Shown: positions 1 through 8,382 of the stretch, piece by piece | Position numbering within the stretch: the first letter of the stretch is position 1 | Layout of the letters: each line of letters begins with the position of its first letter | Origin: Thalassiosira profunda | Taxonomy: Eukaryota; Bacillariophyta; Thalassiosirophyceae; Thalassiosirales; Thalassiosiraceae | NCBI GenBank assembly: GCA_036939355.1 | Contig: JALLAP010000161.1 | Coordinates: forward strand, 1 to 32,621 | Length of the DNA stretch: 32,621 bases | Reading direction: 5' to 3' | Program-made: the position numbers and the translations under genes | The notes under the pieces: generated by a model | Seen by the model: only the letters and a program-made list of their open reading frames with translations | What the model was told of the DNA's origin: nothing | Database searches by the model: none

Positions 1-902
1 ATGACGTCTTCCATCTTTTGCTTGGCTCCGTTTGCCGGTTCTTTAGAAGGATCGCTGCTGGCAGATTGTAAATTCCGCGATGCTATGCTGGACGGCACAT
101 TCGACGGCGCCTCCGGGGCTGGTGTCACCGACTCAGATTGCGGCACCAATCGTTGTTGCGTCGATTTCTTGCCGCGACGTTTGAAGCCCGACGCCGACTT
201 TTTCGCTGGCTTCGGAGGTGCACTCGCCGCATCCTCAACTTTCATTGCTTTCGTTTGACTCGACAGTGCATCATTCTTATCATCATTTGCATTCTCTGTA
301 GAAGACGCGAGCGTCCCTTCCTTCCCCCACGGCAACACTGTTGTCACGTCGACCTTGTACAGCGGTTTCTCCCACCGGTTCTTGTCGTCGGGAGGCTCGT
401 ACCGGAGCACCAGTGCATCCATCGTTGCGTCATCCTCGAAGTAACCATCCTCTTCCGCATTTGCAAGTTCTTCACTCTTCTTCGTTGACAACTCCTTCCG
501 CTTTCGATTCCGCTCCTTGGCCGTCCCCTCGTCGCCCCCGGCGATCCACACCACGCCGTGCCGTTCCCCCGCGGCCTTCGAAATGCAGTACAGCTCGTAC
601 CGGTACCCCTTGATGTAATTGAGCGAATCCAATATCACGAGGGTGCTCCCGCCTCCCTTTTCATCGCTGCCAGCCACCACGGCCCGGTCGAATGCGGCCT
701 TGAGCGCCGCACGCGTCGTCTTCTCGGCGGCCGAGTCGGCGTAACACTCCGCCTTCGATCGATCGGGGCACGCGGCGGCGTCGGTGATGTGCACGACATT
801 CGAGACGGCGCCGGAGGGATGAAGATGGGCGCGGGCCGCGAGAAGGCGGGCAAAGGCCGTTTTTCCCGCGAGGGGGTGCCCTGTGAGGACTAGGGACGGC
901 AT
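1..902 (-). CDS. KTI12: KTI12-like Elongator-regulating ATPase (3' end outside window)
   Basis: The reading frame opens at an ATG at 902 and stays open to base 1, giving about 300 residues without the C-terminal end. It begins MPSLVLTGHPLAGKTAF, with a P-loop GHPLAGKT near residues 8-15. Family-typical segments follow: YADSAAEKTTRAALKAAF, then VILDSLNYIKGYRYELYC, and near residue 180 RYEPPDDKNRWEKPLY. KTI12 proteins are P-loop ATPases related to the tRNA kinase PSTK; they regulate Elongator, which modifies wobble uridines of tRNA in the cytosol. After residue 200 there is an acidic then lysine-rich linker with little complexity; the C-terminal conserved part should lie left of the window. It is divergent from the Mpv17 gene, with 236 bases between the start codons. 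No intron is needed in the visible part. Identity is firm from the ordered motifs. Confidence 0.9.
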   Translation of the reverse strand, partial: MPSLVLTGHPLAGKTAFARLLAARAHLHPSGAVSNVVHITDAAACPDRSKAECYADSAAEKTTRAALKAAFDRAVVAGSDEKGGGSTLVILDSLNYIKGYRYELYCISKAAGERHGVVWIAGGDEGTAKERNRKRKELSTKKSEELANAEEDGYFEDDATMDALVLRYEPPDDKNRWEKPLYKVDVTTVLPWGKEGTLASSTENANDDKNDALSSQTKAMKVEDAASAPPKPAKKSASGFKRRGKKSTQQRLVPQSESVTPAPEAPSNVPSSIASRNLQSASSDPSKEPANGAKQKMEDV

Positions 903-1138
903 GGTTGCGGGGGCGAGGAGCGTTGTTTGTTGTCGGGTTGTGTTTTTTGATATGTAAAACAACTAGTGGCTGTCAGCTTCTTTGTGTCGCTTCGCACCCA
1001 GGTGCACCTTCGCACAGAAGTTCGACGTGTTGCGCCAAACCTCCCGTCAGCTTGACGGAAACCTTCCTCGTGCCAACCAATGCCGCCGAAGCCGATGCCG
1101 GCGGGCGGCGCGGTTGCCACAATTTCCCACGGGCGACG

Positions 1139-2170
1139 ATGAGCCACGACGCTGCACCTCTGCGACGGAGACGGCGGCCAAGGGCATGCTGCGGCGTCCA
1201 CCCGTTGCTCGTCGCGGCGGCCGCCGCCGCGGCCGCGCGAGGAGCCCTTGCATTCGCCGGCGCTCGCGGCAGACCTGTCAGAGCGAACATTGGTGCACCA
1301 TCGAGCATTGCAAATAGATGTCGCACAACCTCATTGTCCCGCTTGCACCTATCCTCCAAAGAGGAGGCAGCGCCCCTCGGCGTCGACCTACCTCAGATGG
1401 ACAGTAGTGCCGACGGAAAAGTGTACGCTGCAGGGACACTTGCAATGGCGGGCCTCGCCCTCCTATCGGCCACACCGCTGCCCTCGACGCTAGTCTCCGC
1501 CTACACCACGCTGCTCGTAGAACACCCCATCCCTACCAAGTCTCTCACATCAGGTGCCCTCTGCGGGGTCAGCGACGTTATTGCTCAGACGCGAGACACC
1601 ACGCGGAAGGAGTTCAACGTTGGGAGATTGGTGCGATTTGCAGGAAAGGGATGCGTCGGAGGCATCATCTGGTCGGCGTGGTATTCCAACCTCGATAGAT
1701 TTCTATCTTTGGAGAGCGAAGTGAACGTCTACAAGCTTTCCGGTATCGCCGGCGAAGGCGGAGGAACGGCGCTGTATCAGTGGATGCAAAATCACATGGC
1801 CATCGCCACCACTGCCCTCTCCATTATTATCGAACAATTCTTCTGGTGCCCGATCGTCTTCGGGACGTTCGAAATCCCCGTCTCGACGCTGCTCAACGGA
1901 GGATCGGTCTCCACCGTGCAAAAGGAGGTAGATGCAAAGCTGGGTGGGTTGTTAGTGAGCAACGCGAAGGTGTGGACGCTGGCCAACGTGATAATCTACA
2001 ATTCGCCGGTGGAGTGGCGAACGGCAGTGTCGAACATTGTGGACGTTCTGTGGCAGAGCATCGTGTCGGACGTGGCGGCAGATTGCGGCAAGGTCGAGGA
2101 CGACGTGTGCGACGTCCCTCTTGAGGGAGAAACGGACTACTCGTTTTATGCCGAGAAGAGCCGGATCTGA
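1139..2170 (+). CDS. Mpv17/PMP22-family membrane protein, likely plastid-targeted
   Basis: Single-exon gene of 343 residues. The frame is open upstream to 905 but has no earlier ATG, so the ATG at 1139 is the start. The N-terminus has an arginine-rich head, an alanine-rich hydrophobic stretch and the sequence ARGALAFAG, which resembles the ASAF cleavage motif of diatom plastid presequences. The Mpv17/PMP22 domain follows from about residue 105: YTTLLVEHPIPTKSLTSG, then GALCGVSDVIAQ, GGIIWSAWYSNLDRF, and the C-terminal SPVEWRTAVSNIVDVLWQS. Members are small four-helix membrane proteins of peroxisomes, mitochondria or plastids, often proposed to form channels; the exact substrate is not known. 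Location in the plastid envelope is inferred from the presequence. It ends 39 bases before the end of the convergent GGCT-like gene. Confidence 0.85.
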   Translation: MSHDAAPLRRRRRPRACCGVHPLLVAAAAAAAARGALAFAGARGRPVRANIGAPSSIANRCRTTSLSRLHLSSKEEAAPLGVDLPQMDSSADGKVYAAGTLAMAGLALLSATPLPSTLVSAYTTLLVEHPIPTKSLTSGALCGVSDVIAQTRDTTRKEFNVGRLVRFAGKGCVGGIIWSAWYSNLDRFLSLESEVNVYKLSGIAGEGGGTALYQWMQNHMAIATTALSIIIEQFFWCPIVFGTFEIPVSTLLNGGSVSTVQKEVDAKLGGLLVSNAKVWTLANVIIYNSPVEWRTAVSNIVDVLWQSIVSDVAADCGKVEDDVCDVPLEGETDYSFYAEKSRI

Positions 2171-2209
2171 ATGCACAAAGGAAGTATGGAAGATACGTCA
2201 CTGTGCTGT

Positions 2210-3190
2210 TTAGCCCCCGTATCTCTCGCGCAGTGACTCCGGAGGTTCCGTCGTCATGACAGCGGGATACTGTTTCAAATACTGTCGTACGGTGGTCTTC
2301 CGGTCGACCAAATAAGTCTCATCGACGAAACTGTCGTAGCAATGCCCGCCGCTGCCATCCACCGACCAGCTGCCGTTTCCCGCCCCACCCGCATTCCAAG
2401 CGCTCAAGACGCAGTGCCTCAAGTACGCAGGGCACGGCCGGAGCCCACTCTCTTTGTCCCAGTTCCAAATGGTCTTCACCCCATACTGCAAATAATTCGA
2501 TTGCCAACGCTCATATCCCCACTGTTTGATGTACGCCTCGTCCGTCGAACGGCGGCAAATCACTCCCATCGGCTTCTCAGTTGCGCTTGAGGAGGTTGTA
2601 TCTTCGGAAACTGATGTTTCCGTACGCATCGGAACCGCATCGCCTTCTGCATCCCCCGCGGTTAGCTCTTCGTAGGGCACCATTGCAATCTCGAACTCTT
2701 CTTCCCGCTCGAGGAATGCCTGCGACGGAATCCAATTACCAGATTGCTCTTCATCGGAAGATACCGCAGACAGACCTGCGTTCGGAACCTCGAATACACT
2801 GCACACGAACGAATGCCCCTCGTCGTATTCGCAGCTCAGGCTGCTCATTTCCAGAGTGTCTAGATTTGCAATGTCACGCTGGAAGAAGATTGATGCCGGA
2901 TGCGCAAACACTCTCCGATGGTTTGGCACGCGTCCCAGACGAAAGTTTGTGAGCGTCGGGAAGGTCAGCCGGGCCGATCGGAGGCTGAGGAGGGAGCCGA
3001 AGCCCAGGATGGTGATTTCATCGCCAGGTTCGTTGATGGCATCGTCAGAGCTCATGGTGAGCGACTGCGGTGATGGTTGATGGCTGATGTGGATGTATGT
3101 GAATGCACGAGCCGGCGCCAGAAGCAGTGCCAGCGCCACAGCCACCTTTGCACTTGAATAGCGGCGGCGAACAAAGGTGGCTTGGAGCAT
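2210..3190 (-). CDS. Gamma-glutamylcyclotransferase-like (GGCT/AIG2 fold) protein with N-terminal targeting signal
   Basis: 326 residues, one exon. The first ATG is at 3190; the open frame extends to 3223 but that codon is GTG. Residues 1-30 form a signal peptide (basic head, then KVAVALALLLAPARAF), ending in an ASAF-like motif, so plastid or secretory targeting is likely. Residues 58-70 read ITILGFGSLLSLRSAR, matching the glycine-tyrosine-glycine-serine-leucine substrate loop of the GGCT fold. An acidic segment LEREEEFEIAMVPYEE fits the region that carries the catalytic glutamate. The C-terminal third (KQWGYERWQSNYLQYG, CPAYLRHCVLSAWNAG) is conserved-looking but I do not recognise it as a separate domain. 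GGCT enzymes cyclise gamma-glutamyl groups to 5-oxoproline, but this member's substrate cannot be told. Divergent from the solute-binding protein gene. Confidence 0.6.
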   Translation of the reverse strand: MLQATFVRRRYSSAKVAVALALLLAPARAFTYIHISHQPSPQSLTMSSDDAINEPGDEITILGFGSLLSLRSARLTFPTLTNFRLGRVPNHRRVFAHPASIFFQRDIANLDTLEMSSLSCEYDEGHSFVCSVFEVPNAGLSAVSSDEEQSGNWIPSQAFLEREEEFEIAMVPYEELTAGDAEGDAVPMRTETSVSEDTTSSSATEKPMGVICRRSTDEAYIKQWGYERWQSNYLQYGVKTIWNWDKESGLRPCPAYLRHCVLSAWNAGGAGNGSWSVDGSGGHCYDSFVDETYLVDRKTTVRQYLKQYPAVMTTEPPESLRERYGG

Positions 3191-3317
3191 ACTCCCGCCT
3201 GGAAATGACGTCTGGGCAAGCACCCGGGCGAGGCAGGCGGCAGAGGAGGTGGGGAAGGTGAGGGGATAGGAGCTGATACATAGGAGGCGGAGGGGGAGGC
3301 GCCGCGGGCGGGTGGAG

Positions 3318-3329
3318 AATCACGTGATT
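3318..3329. promoter_or_regulatory. Perfect 12-base palindrome with G-box core
   Basis: AATCACGTGATT is a perfect palindrome around CACGTG, the core bound by bHLH and bZIP factors. It sits 128 bases from one start codon and 196 bases from the other, so it could serve both divergent genes. Function is inferred. Confidence 0.4.
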
Positions 3330-3432
3330 GACTTTTGTCCCGCATTCTGTCGTAACGATGTAGAGATGTGACACCCAAGACGCTTCTAACAGGCCTAAAA
3401 CGCAGGCCCAACTTTTTTTCCGCCTCGCCCTC

Positions 3433-3474
3433 TCGCCCCTCCCGCCCCTCGCCCCTCGCCCCTCGCCCCTCGCC
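3433..3474 (+). repeat. C-rich minisatellite, CGCCCCT-type units
   Basis: About six imperfect units of CGCCCCT or CGCCCCTC lie 50-90 bases upstream of the solute-binding-protein start codon. They are a simple low-complexity tract; no function is assigned. Confidence 0.7.
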
Positions 3475-3525
3475 CGCGCCGACCATGCAGCGCATGCTGT
3501 TGCCATAAACCCACACTTGTTGACG

Positions 3526-4859
3526 ATGAAAGCAGCCGCTACCGTTCCTCCATTCCTCCTTGCCGCGGCAGCCCTCGCGGCGGCGGCAGCCTCGTCGGTG
3601 GCCGCGGCGGCGGGCGAGAAGGAACCCGTCCGCCTCGCCTACCAATCGCTGTATTGGGCGGTGCCCGCCTACGTTGCCCAGCGCGAGGGTTACTTCGACG
3701 CGCTCGGAACTCGAGGTAAGAGATTGGGATGCGGTCAATAATTGCAATTGAGTCGTCGCTCAGGGCTGCCGGGCGAGTTCGTTGCTTCAACTTTGTGCAT
3801 GTCATGTGCTCCTGCGCGATGCTCGATATGGTGCATATCCTCATGCTCACATCTGCATTATCAATTGCATGTCTCTAGTACCCGAGCGGCGCTCCGATGA
3901 TCGATGACAAGGATGCGTGGGACGTCGGCTCAGCCGGTGCGGTGCCGGCCATCGTCGGTGCCAACTCTGGCATCGATACCATCGGCATCACCAACGACGA
4001 ATCGGCAGCCAACGCCCTCGTCGGGGACGCTGGGACGTGGCCTCCCGAGACTTTGGACGCCTCCGCCACCATTTCGCTGACGCCCCGGTCGACGGGCGAA
4101 CTGGCCGTGCAGAAGTGCCTGGCGAATGCGGGGTTTGACCTCGACGCGCCCACGTACATCGAAGGCCAGCCGTCTGAGGTGCTGGAGGATCTGGCGGGCG
4201 GGGATGCCGCATACGGAGGACTGTGGGCCCCGAACACGTACACTTATCTGGAAGGAGCGGCGGAGGGTGAAACGAGATCGGTATTGTGCACGGGCGCCGA
4301 CGCCGGCGTGGCCATTCCGGGAGCCATTTTCGTGAACCAGGCCTTCGGCGAGGAGCATCCTCACGCGGTCGCCAAGTTGTTGGCGGGGTGGCTCCGCGGG
4401 ATCGAATTCGTCAAAGATCCCGCGAACGAACAGGCCTACTTAGACCACTCGAAGGAGTTCTACGCGGAGAACGGCAAAAATGTTTCGGAGGAATCCATGA
4501 AAACCGACCTCGCGACGCGCCCGCTCTTCGGGCTGGACGAACAGGCGAACATTCTTCAGGGCCTCGCGTTAGAGTGGTTTGATTTCATTGCGAAGTTCAT
4601 GAACGACTCGGGACAGCTGGATCCCGTCCCGGAGCCGGAGGCGTACATTACGCCGAAGTTCATGGAGATGGTGCAAGCGGACGAGATGCTGGCAGCGTAC
4701 GCGAGGGGACAAGATGTCGAGACCGATGTCGATGATGGCGGCAACACGACGGAGACCACCGGTGCTACTCCGGCCCCGACGGTCTCCTCTTCGGCGGGAT
4801 CTCTGAACATCGGTTTGCAGGCGGTGCTTCTTGGCGGCATCTTTGCTTGGAATGCCTGA
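3526..4859 (+). CDS. NMT1/THI5-like ABC-type solute-binding protein, secreted and probably GPI-anchored
   Basis: Two exons: 3526-3715 and 3879-4859, with a consensus GTAAG donor and TAG acceptor; about 390 residues. Residues 1-29 are a signal peptide (MKAAATVPPFLLAAAALAAA). The NMT1/THI5 fold starts with VRLAYQSLYWAVPAYVAQ and REGYFDALG, and exon 2 opens with YPSGAPMIDDKDAWDVGSAG, then TIGITNDESAANAL. These are hallmarks of bacterial binding proteins for nitrate, sulfonate or thiamine precursors. The C-terminus has a threonine/serine-rich stalk followed by a hydrophobic tail (LQAVLLGGIFAWNA), typical of a GPI-anchor signal. Joining the exons as written is out of frame by one base; one extra A at 3708-3709 (GGAACTCGAG where GGACTCGAG would give Gly-Leu-Glu) accounts for it exactly. 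No permease or ATPase is beside it, though a DMT transporter is the convergent neighbour. The ligand is unknown. Confidence 0.75.
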
Positions 4860-4952
4860 ATGTTTGTAGATATTGCTTGATCAGAGATCAAAGGCCAACA
4901 ACTGGTCTAATCTGAATTGTCACAAAACTTCTATCGCTGCAATGCTTCTTCC

Positions 4953-6281
4953 TCAGAAACTGTTGCTTCCTTGCCAAGCCAAACTCGCGGTGGTTGTGTT
5001 GTATCGGCTCGGTCTCGGACTATGCTTGTTGGCCTGCCACGCCATAGTTGGCGACGTTGATCCGTATCCCTCTTTTGGCTTTTGCGGTTCCAAGAGAACG
5101 CCCTCTTCGTCTATGTCTATGCTTTCGTCGGTATCCGACTCCGCTGGAGGTCTGCCGCTTTCGATCACTTTGATTACTCCAACAATCATCATGTAGCCCA
5201 GAATGAGCGCCGTCCCGCCCAGCGACCAAAGGTTGAGCTTTTCGTGCAATATGAGTATCTCAAAGACAAAAGTCCAGACGATTTGGGTCGAAGTAGCCAG
5301 CGTTGCCTGCAACATGCATAGCGGTTAAACAAGAGACTGGAACTGTGAACGGGTCAAATGCATGGATCACTCACTGTAGCTGCAGTCTCGATTTGAAGGC
5401 CAAGGTTGGTGAACCATTGGCCACCGTAGCCGGCGAAGCCCACAAGAAGCAAGAGGAAGTAATCCGCGACGGAAAAGCTGGCAACGTCTCCGAGCACGTT
5501 CCAATCGTCCAGCAAGAGCTTTGAGCCTATTGCCGCCATCGGCAGTGAAAGAACCGCATAATAGAATACCATCACAACTGCATCAGCTCCGTCGCCAATC
5601 TTTCGGACGCACACGTACGCCATTCCTGCCATCGCCGCACCGCTGGTGGTCACCAGCACGGCGGCCGCTTTGAGGAAGGGGCTGACCCCGTCATCGCCTG
5701 TATCTTCGCCGGCACTGCCAAAAATCCAGGTCGGATGAGCGATGAGCGCCACTCCCGAGAGGCACACGACGGCGCCGATGATGTCGAGGGGCTTCCACTG
5801 CTCGCCTACTAAGCATACTGCAAACGCCGCGGCGAACGGCGGGGTCGTAAATTGCAATGTCACGGCGTCCGGCAAGGGCAGGATCTGTATCCCAAAGAAC
5901 CAGGCTATTACCGCAAACGCCCCAAATAGTGCTCGTAGCACGAGGAAGAATCGTATTGCGAAATCGTTTGGGCCAAGCGGATTCTCTCCTTTTTTGCACA
6001 GGTCGACAAGGCTGATGACAATTTGCACAACGGACCGCCAGAAGACGAGCGTGAAGGCGCTCATGCTCGTCATGATCTTCACAAGAAGAAACATCACGCT
6101 GAACGAGAAGGAGCCCAGCATTATGAGCAGTATGCCCTGTGATGGATAAATTGGCCGGATGCATGATGTTTTGTGAGCGAACGTTGCAATAGGGCAAACA
6201 CAGGTGCATCGATGCGTGTACCTTGACAGAGTGGTGTGCTGGGCCATCGTCCGGCTTGGCAGGCGGTGATGATGCCGCCAT
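4953..6281 (-). CDS. EamA/DMT-family transporter, ten membrane helices
   Basis: Three exons on the minus strand: 6281-6222 (20 residues, MAASSPPAKPDDGPAHHSVK), 6136-5375 and 5306-4953. All junctions are GT-AG and in phase 0; the protein is 391 residues. Ten hydrophobic segments can be counted, from GILLIMLGSFSFSVMFLLVK to LGGTALILGYMMIVGVIKVI, arranged as two repeats of five as expected for drug/metabolite transporters. The signature-like stretch DAVTLQFTTPPFAAAFAVCLVG lies in helix 4. The tail after the last helix is acidic and presumably cytosolic (ESDTDESIDIDEEG). DMT members export or exchange metabolites; nucleotide-sugar, triose-phosphate and solute exporters all share the fold, so the substrate is open. 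No plastid presequence is visible. It diverges from the opine dehydrogenase gene with 363 bases between start codons. Confidence 0.85.
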
Positions 6282-6644
6282 CGTTCAGGTTCCAGCTGCG
6301 CTGATCTGAGGTGATGTAACCGGGCTCGTAAACCCTTTTGCCTTTGCAGTTGGCCGTGTGGAAGATGCCCGGCAGCAGAGGGGGCGCGGCGCCCCGCGGC
6401 GCCGTGAAGAAGAAATGGCCGACGACGGACGCGAGACCGCGAGAGCGAGAGCGAGAGCTCGCTTTGGGCAGTTTTGGCTGTGCAGTTTTGAGCTCGAGAT
6501 GGATCTTGGAATGCGAACACCAAAACGGGAGCGGCTCTCGTCGGCATCAACCAAGATCTTTGACACCCGCCCTCTCATAAAATCCATCGAGGCCACATCG
6601 AACACAACGCCGACCTCCTCCCCTACGCCTCGACATATCCAACG
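6282..6644. other. Divergent intergenic region (363 bases)
   Basis: Promoter region between the DMT transporter and the opine dehydrogenase genes. It includes an irregular GA-rich stretch around 6420-6460. No gene, RNA or clear binding site is seen. Confidence 0.5.
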
Positions 6645-8031
6645 ATGCTCAAGGTTCTCCTCTGCGGCGGCGGCAACGCCATCCACGTGCTCTCCTCCTA
6701 CGTCTCGGCGCAAGACGACACCCACGTGACAATTCTCTCGCTGTTCCCCGGCGAGGCCGAACGCCTCCGCGCCGCCATCCCCGACGAGGGCGTGCGATGC
6801 CTGAACGACCTCGGCGACGACGTCGTCGGCAAGCCGGACGCGGTCATCGAGAAGGTGCGTCGTCTCTCGTCTGCTCGCGTGCACATCATGTGTCCATAAA
6901 CGCGTGCAATTGCAATATCTCACAACTAGTCTCTGATCCCAACGTGCAATCTATGAACAGGCCGAGCACGTCCCGACGGACCTCGACGTCGTCATCTTTG
7001 CCCTTCCGAGCTTCTGCCACGAGATCTACTTGAAGGCCTTGAAACCGTATCTCAAGCGCGGCGTGCTCATCGGCGCCATGCCGGCCGAGGGCGGCTTCGA
7101 CCTCTGTGCCATCCATGAGCTTGGCATCGACTTCGTCCGCCACTCGAGCCTCTTTGCGTTGGAGACGCTGCCCTGGGCTTGCCGCATCCTCGACTACGGC
7201 AAGAAGGTCGAGGTCTTGGGAACGAAGAAGGAGGTCGAGATCATCGTGTCTCCAAAGGAGGGCGCGAGCAAGGACGAGGTGGCCGAGCTCCTGCACAAAC
7301 TCATCGGGCGGCTGCCGGAGTTCGACCCCGCGGACAACTTCCTCTCGGTGACGCTCATGAACATCAACTCGGTGTGGCACCCGACCATCTCGTACGGATT
7401 CTACCGCAACAAAGACGTCAACGAACCGTTCGACGAGCCGCCCCTCTTCTACTACGGCGCCGACGAATACACGGGCGAGAAGTTGGCCCTCGTCTCAGAT
7501 GAGGTCCTGGAGATCAAGCGGGTCCTCTTGTCGAAGTACCCAACGCTCACCTTGGATGCCCTCCATCACGTCTCGGAATGGATGCTTCGCTCGTACGGTG
7601 ACGACATCGGCGACAAGACGAACATCTACACCATGCTGCGCACCAACAAGGGCTACCGCGGCCTCACCCACCCGATGCGCGAGGTGGACGTTGACGGCAC
7701 GACGAAGTACCTGCCCAACTTCAAATACCGCTACTTCACGGAGGACCTCCCGATGGGACTCATCGTGACGCGGGGAATTGCCGAGCTCGCCGGCGTATCC
7801 ACCCCGCACATGGACGACGTCATCCTGTGGTGCCAGGAGAAGCTCGGAAAAGAGTACGTCGTGGATGGGAAGCTGGCTGGGAAGGATCTGGATTCGACCC
7901 GCGCGCCGCAGCGGTACGGCTTCTCGGACCTGGACACGTTTATGCAAGTGAATGGCTACCTTGCCGAGCCCGCCATGAAGGAGTCCCCGGCTACCAGCTT
8001 CGACGATGCTACCCCCATGACGGCGCAGTGA
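6645..8031 (+). CDS. Octopine/nopaline-family opine dehydrogenase
   Basis: Two exons, 6645-6854 and 6961-8031, joined in phase 0 through a GTGCGT donor and a CAG acceptor; 426 residues. The N-terminus MLKVLLCGGGNAIHVLSSYV holds the glycine-rich dinucleotide loop of a Rossmann fold. The second half matches the opine dehydrogenase domain: NSVWHPTISYGFY (His about 210, where the family has its catalytic histidine), NKGYRGLTHPMREV, YLPNFKYRYFTEDLPMGL, RGIAELAGVSTPHMDDVI and TRAPQRYGF. These enzymes reductively join an amino acid to a 2-oxo acid with NAD(P)H, regenerating NAD under low oxygen in marine invertebrates. The amino-acid partner cannot be read from sequence. No targeting signal is visible, so the enzyme is probably cytosolic. 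The last 26 codons and the 3' flank are duplicated downstream at 10262-10410. Confidence 0.88.
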
Positions 8032-8382
8032 GATATTCGAGAGGCTGTAGTTGCAAATTGGAAATGTCAGAGCTTAGGAGTTGTGATGTTGATGTCTAAT
8101 GTAAAGCTAGGATATGTACGCTGAGAACACCTGCAGGATTAGATGCCGACAAACTTGCTCTTTCTCTTATTAGCTGTGTGTTCGGATGATGAGACCGCAC
8201 GAGGAGAGGAGAGGAGGAGCAACCGAGCTGAGCAGTCTATCTACATAGCGAGGCAGAGCGAGAGCAGGCGCAGCGGAGGAAAAAAATGGCGCGTTCCCGC
8301 CAAAAAAGAGCCCCCCACTCGCGCCCTCCTGCACGGTGCGAGCAAGCACAATCTGCGCCGATTTGCCGACGCCGCCGTTGCC
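8032..8382 (+). other. 3' flank of opine dehydrogenase and promoter of the first PDZ-H15 gene
   Basis: The first half (8032-8110) is duplicated almost unchanged at 10340-10410, including the words GAGCTTAGGAGTTGT and GATGTTGATGTCTAATG. The second half holds the E2F-like box. The frame is open here from an ATG at 8143, but comparison with the duplicate supports the ATG at 8383. Confidence 0.6.
8287..8305 (-). promoter_or_regulatory. E2F-like promoter box
   Basis: The plus strand reads TGGCGCGTTCCCGCCAAAA; its complement contains TTTTGGCGGGAA, a canonical E2F/DP site, and the core is an inverted repeat GGCG-N6-CGCC. It lies about 80 bases upstream of the ATG at 8383. The same box with poly-A flanks recurs upstream of the duplicated gene. 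E2F control would fit S-phase expression of a linker-histone-like protein; this is inference. Confidence 0.55.

Larger units (their letters stand above)
3191..3525. other. Divergent promoter region (335 bases)
   Basis: This lies between the start codons of the GGCT-like gene and the solute-binding-protein gene. It holds a 12-base CACGTG palindrome and a C-rich minisatellite (listed separately). No other gene or RNA is seen in it. Confidence 0.6.

Noticed and set aside
905..1138. N-terminal extension of the Mpv17-like protein
   Set aside because: The extension starts with TTG, contains no ATG, and would abut the KTI12 start codon; the ATG at 1139 gives a proper targeting signal.
3052..3747. 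231-codon minus-strand open frame upstream of the GGCT-like gene
   Set aside because: It crosses the C-rich minisatellite and exon 1 of the binding-protein gene; the product is Arg/Gly low-complexity.
8143..8382. Upstream ATG at 8143 as start of the first PDZ-H15 gene
   Set aside because: It would make the E2F-like box and intron coding; the duplicated copy keeps only the ATG and exon starting at 8383/10596.
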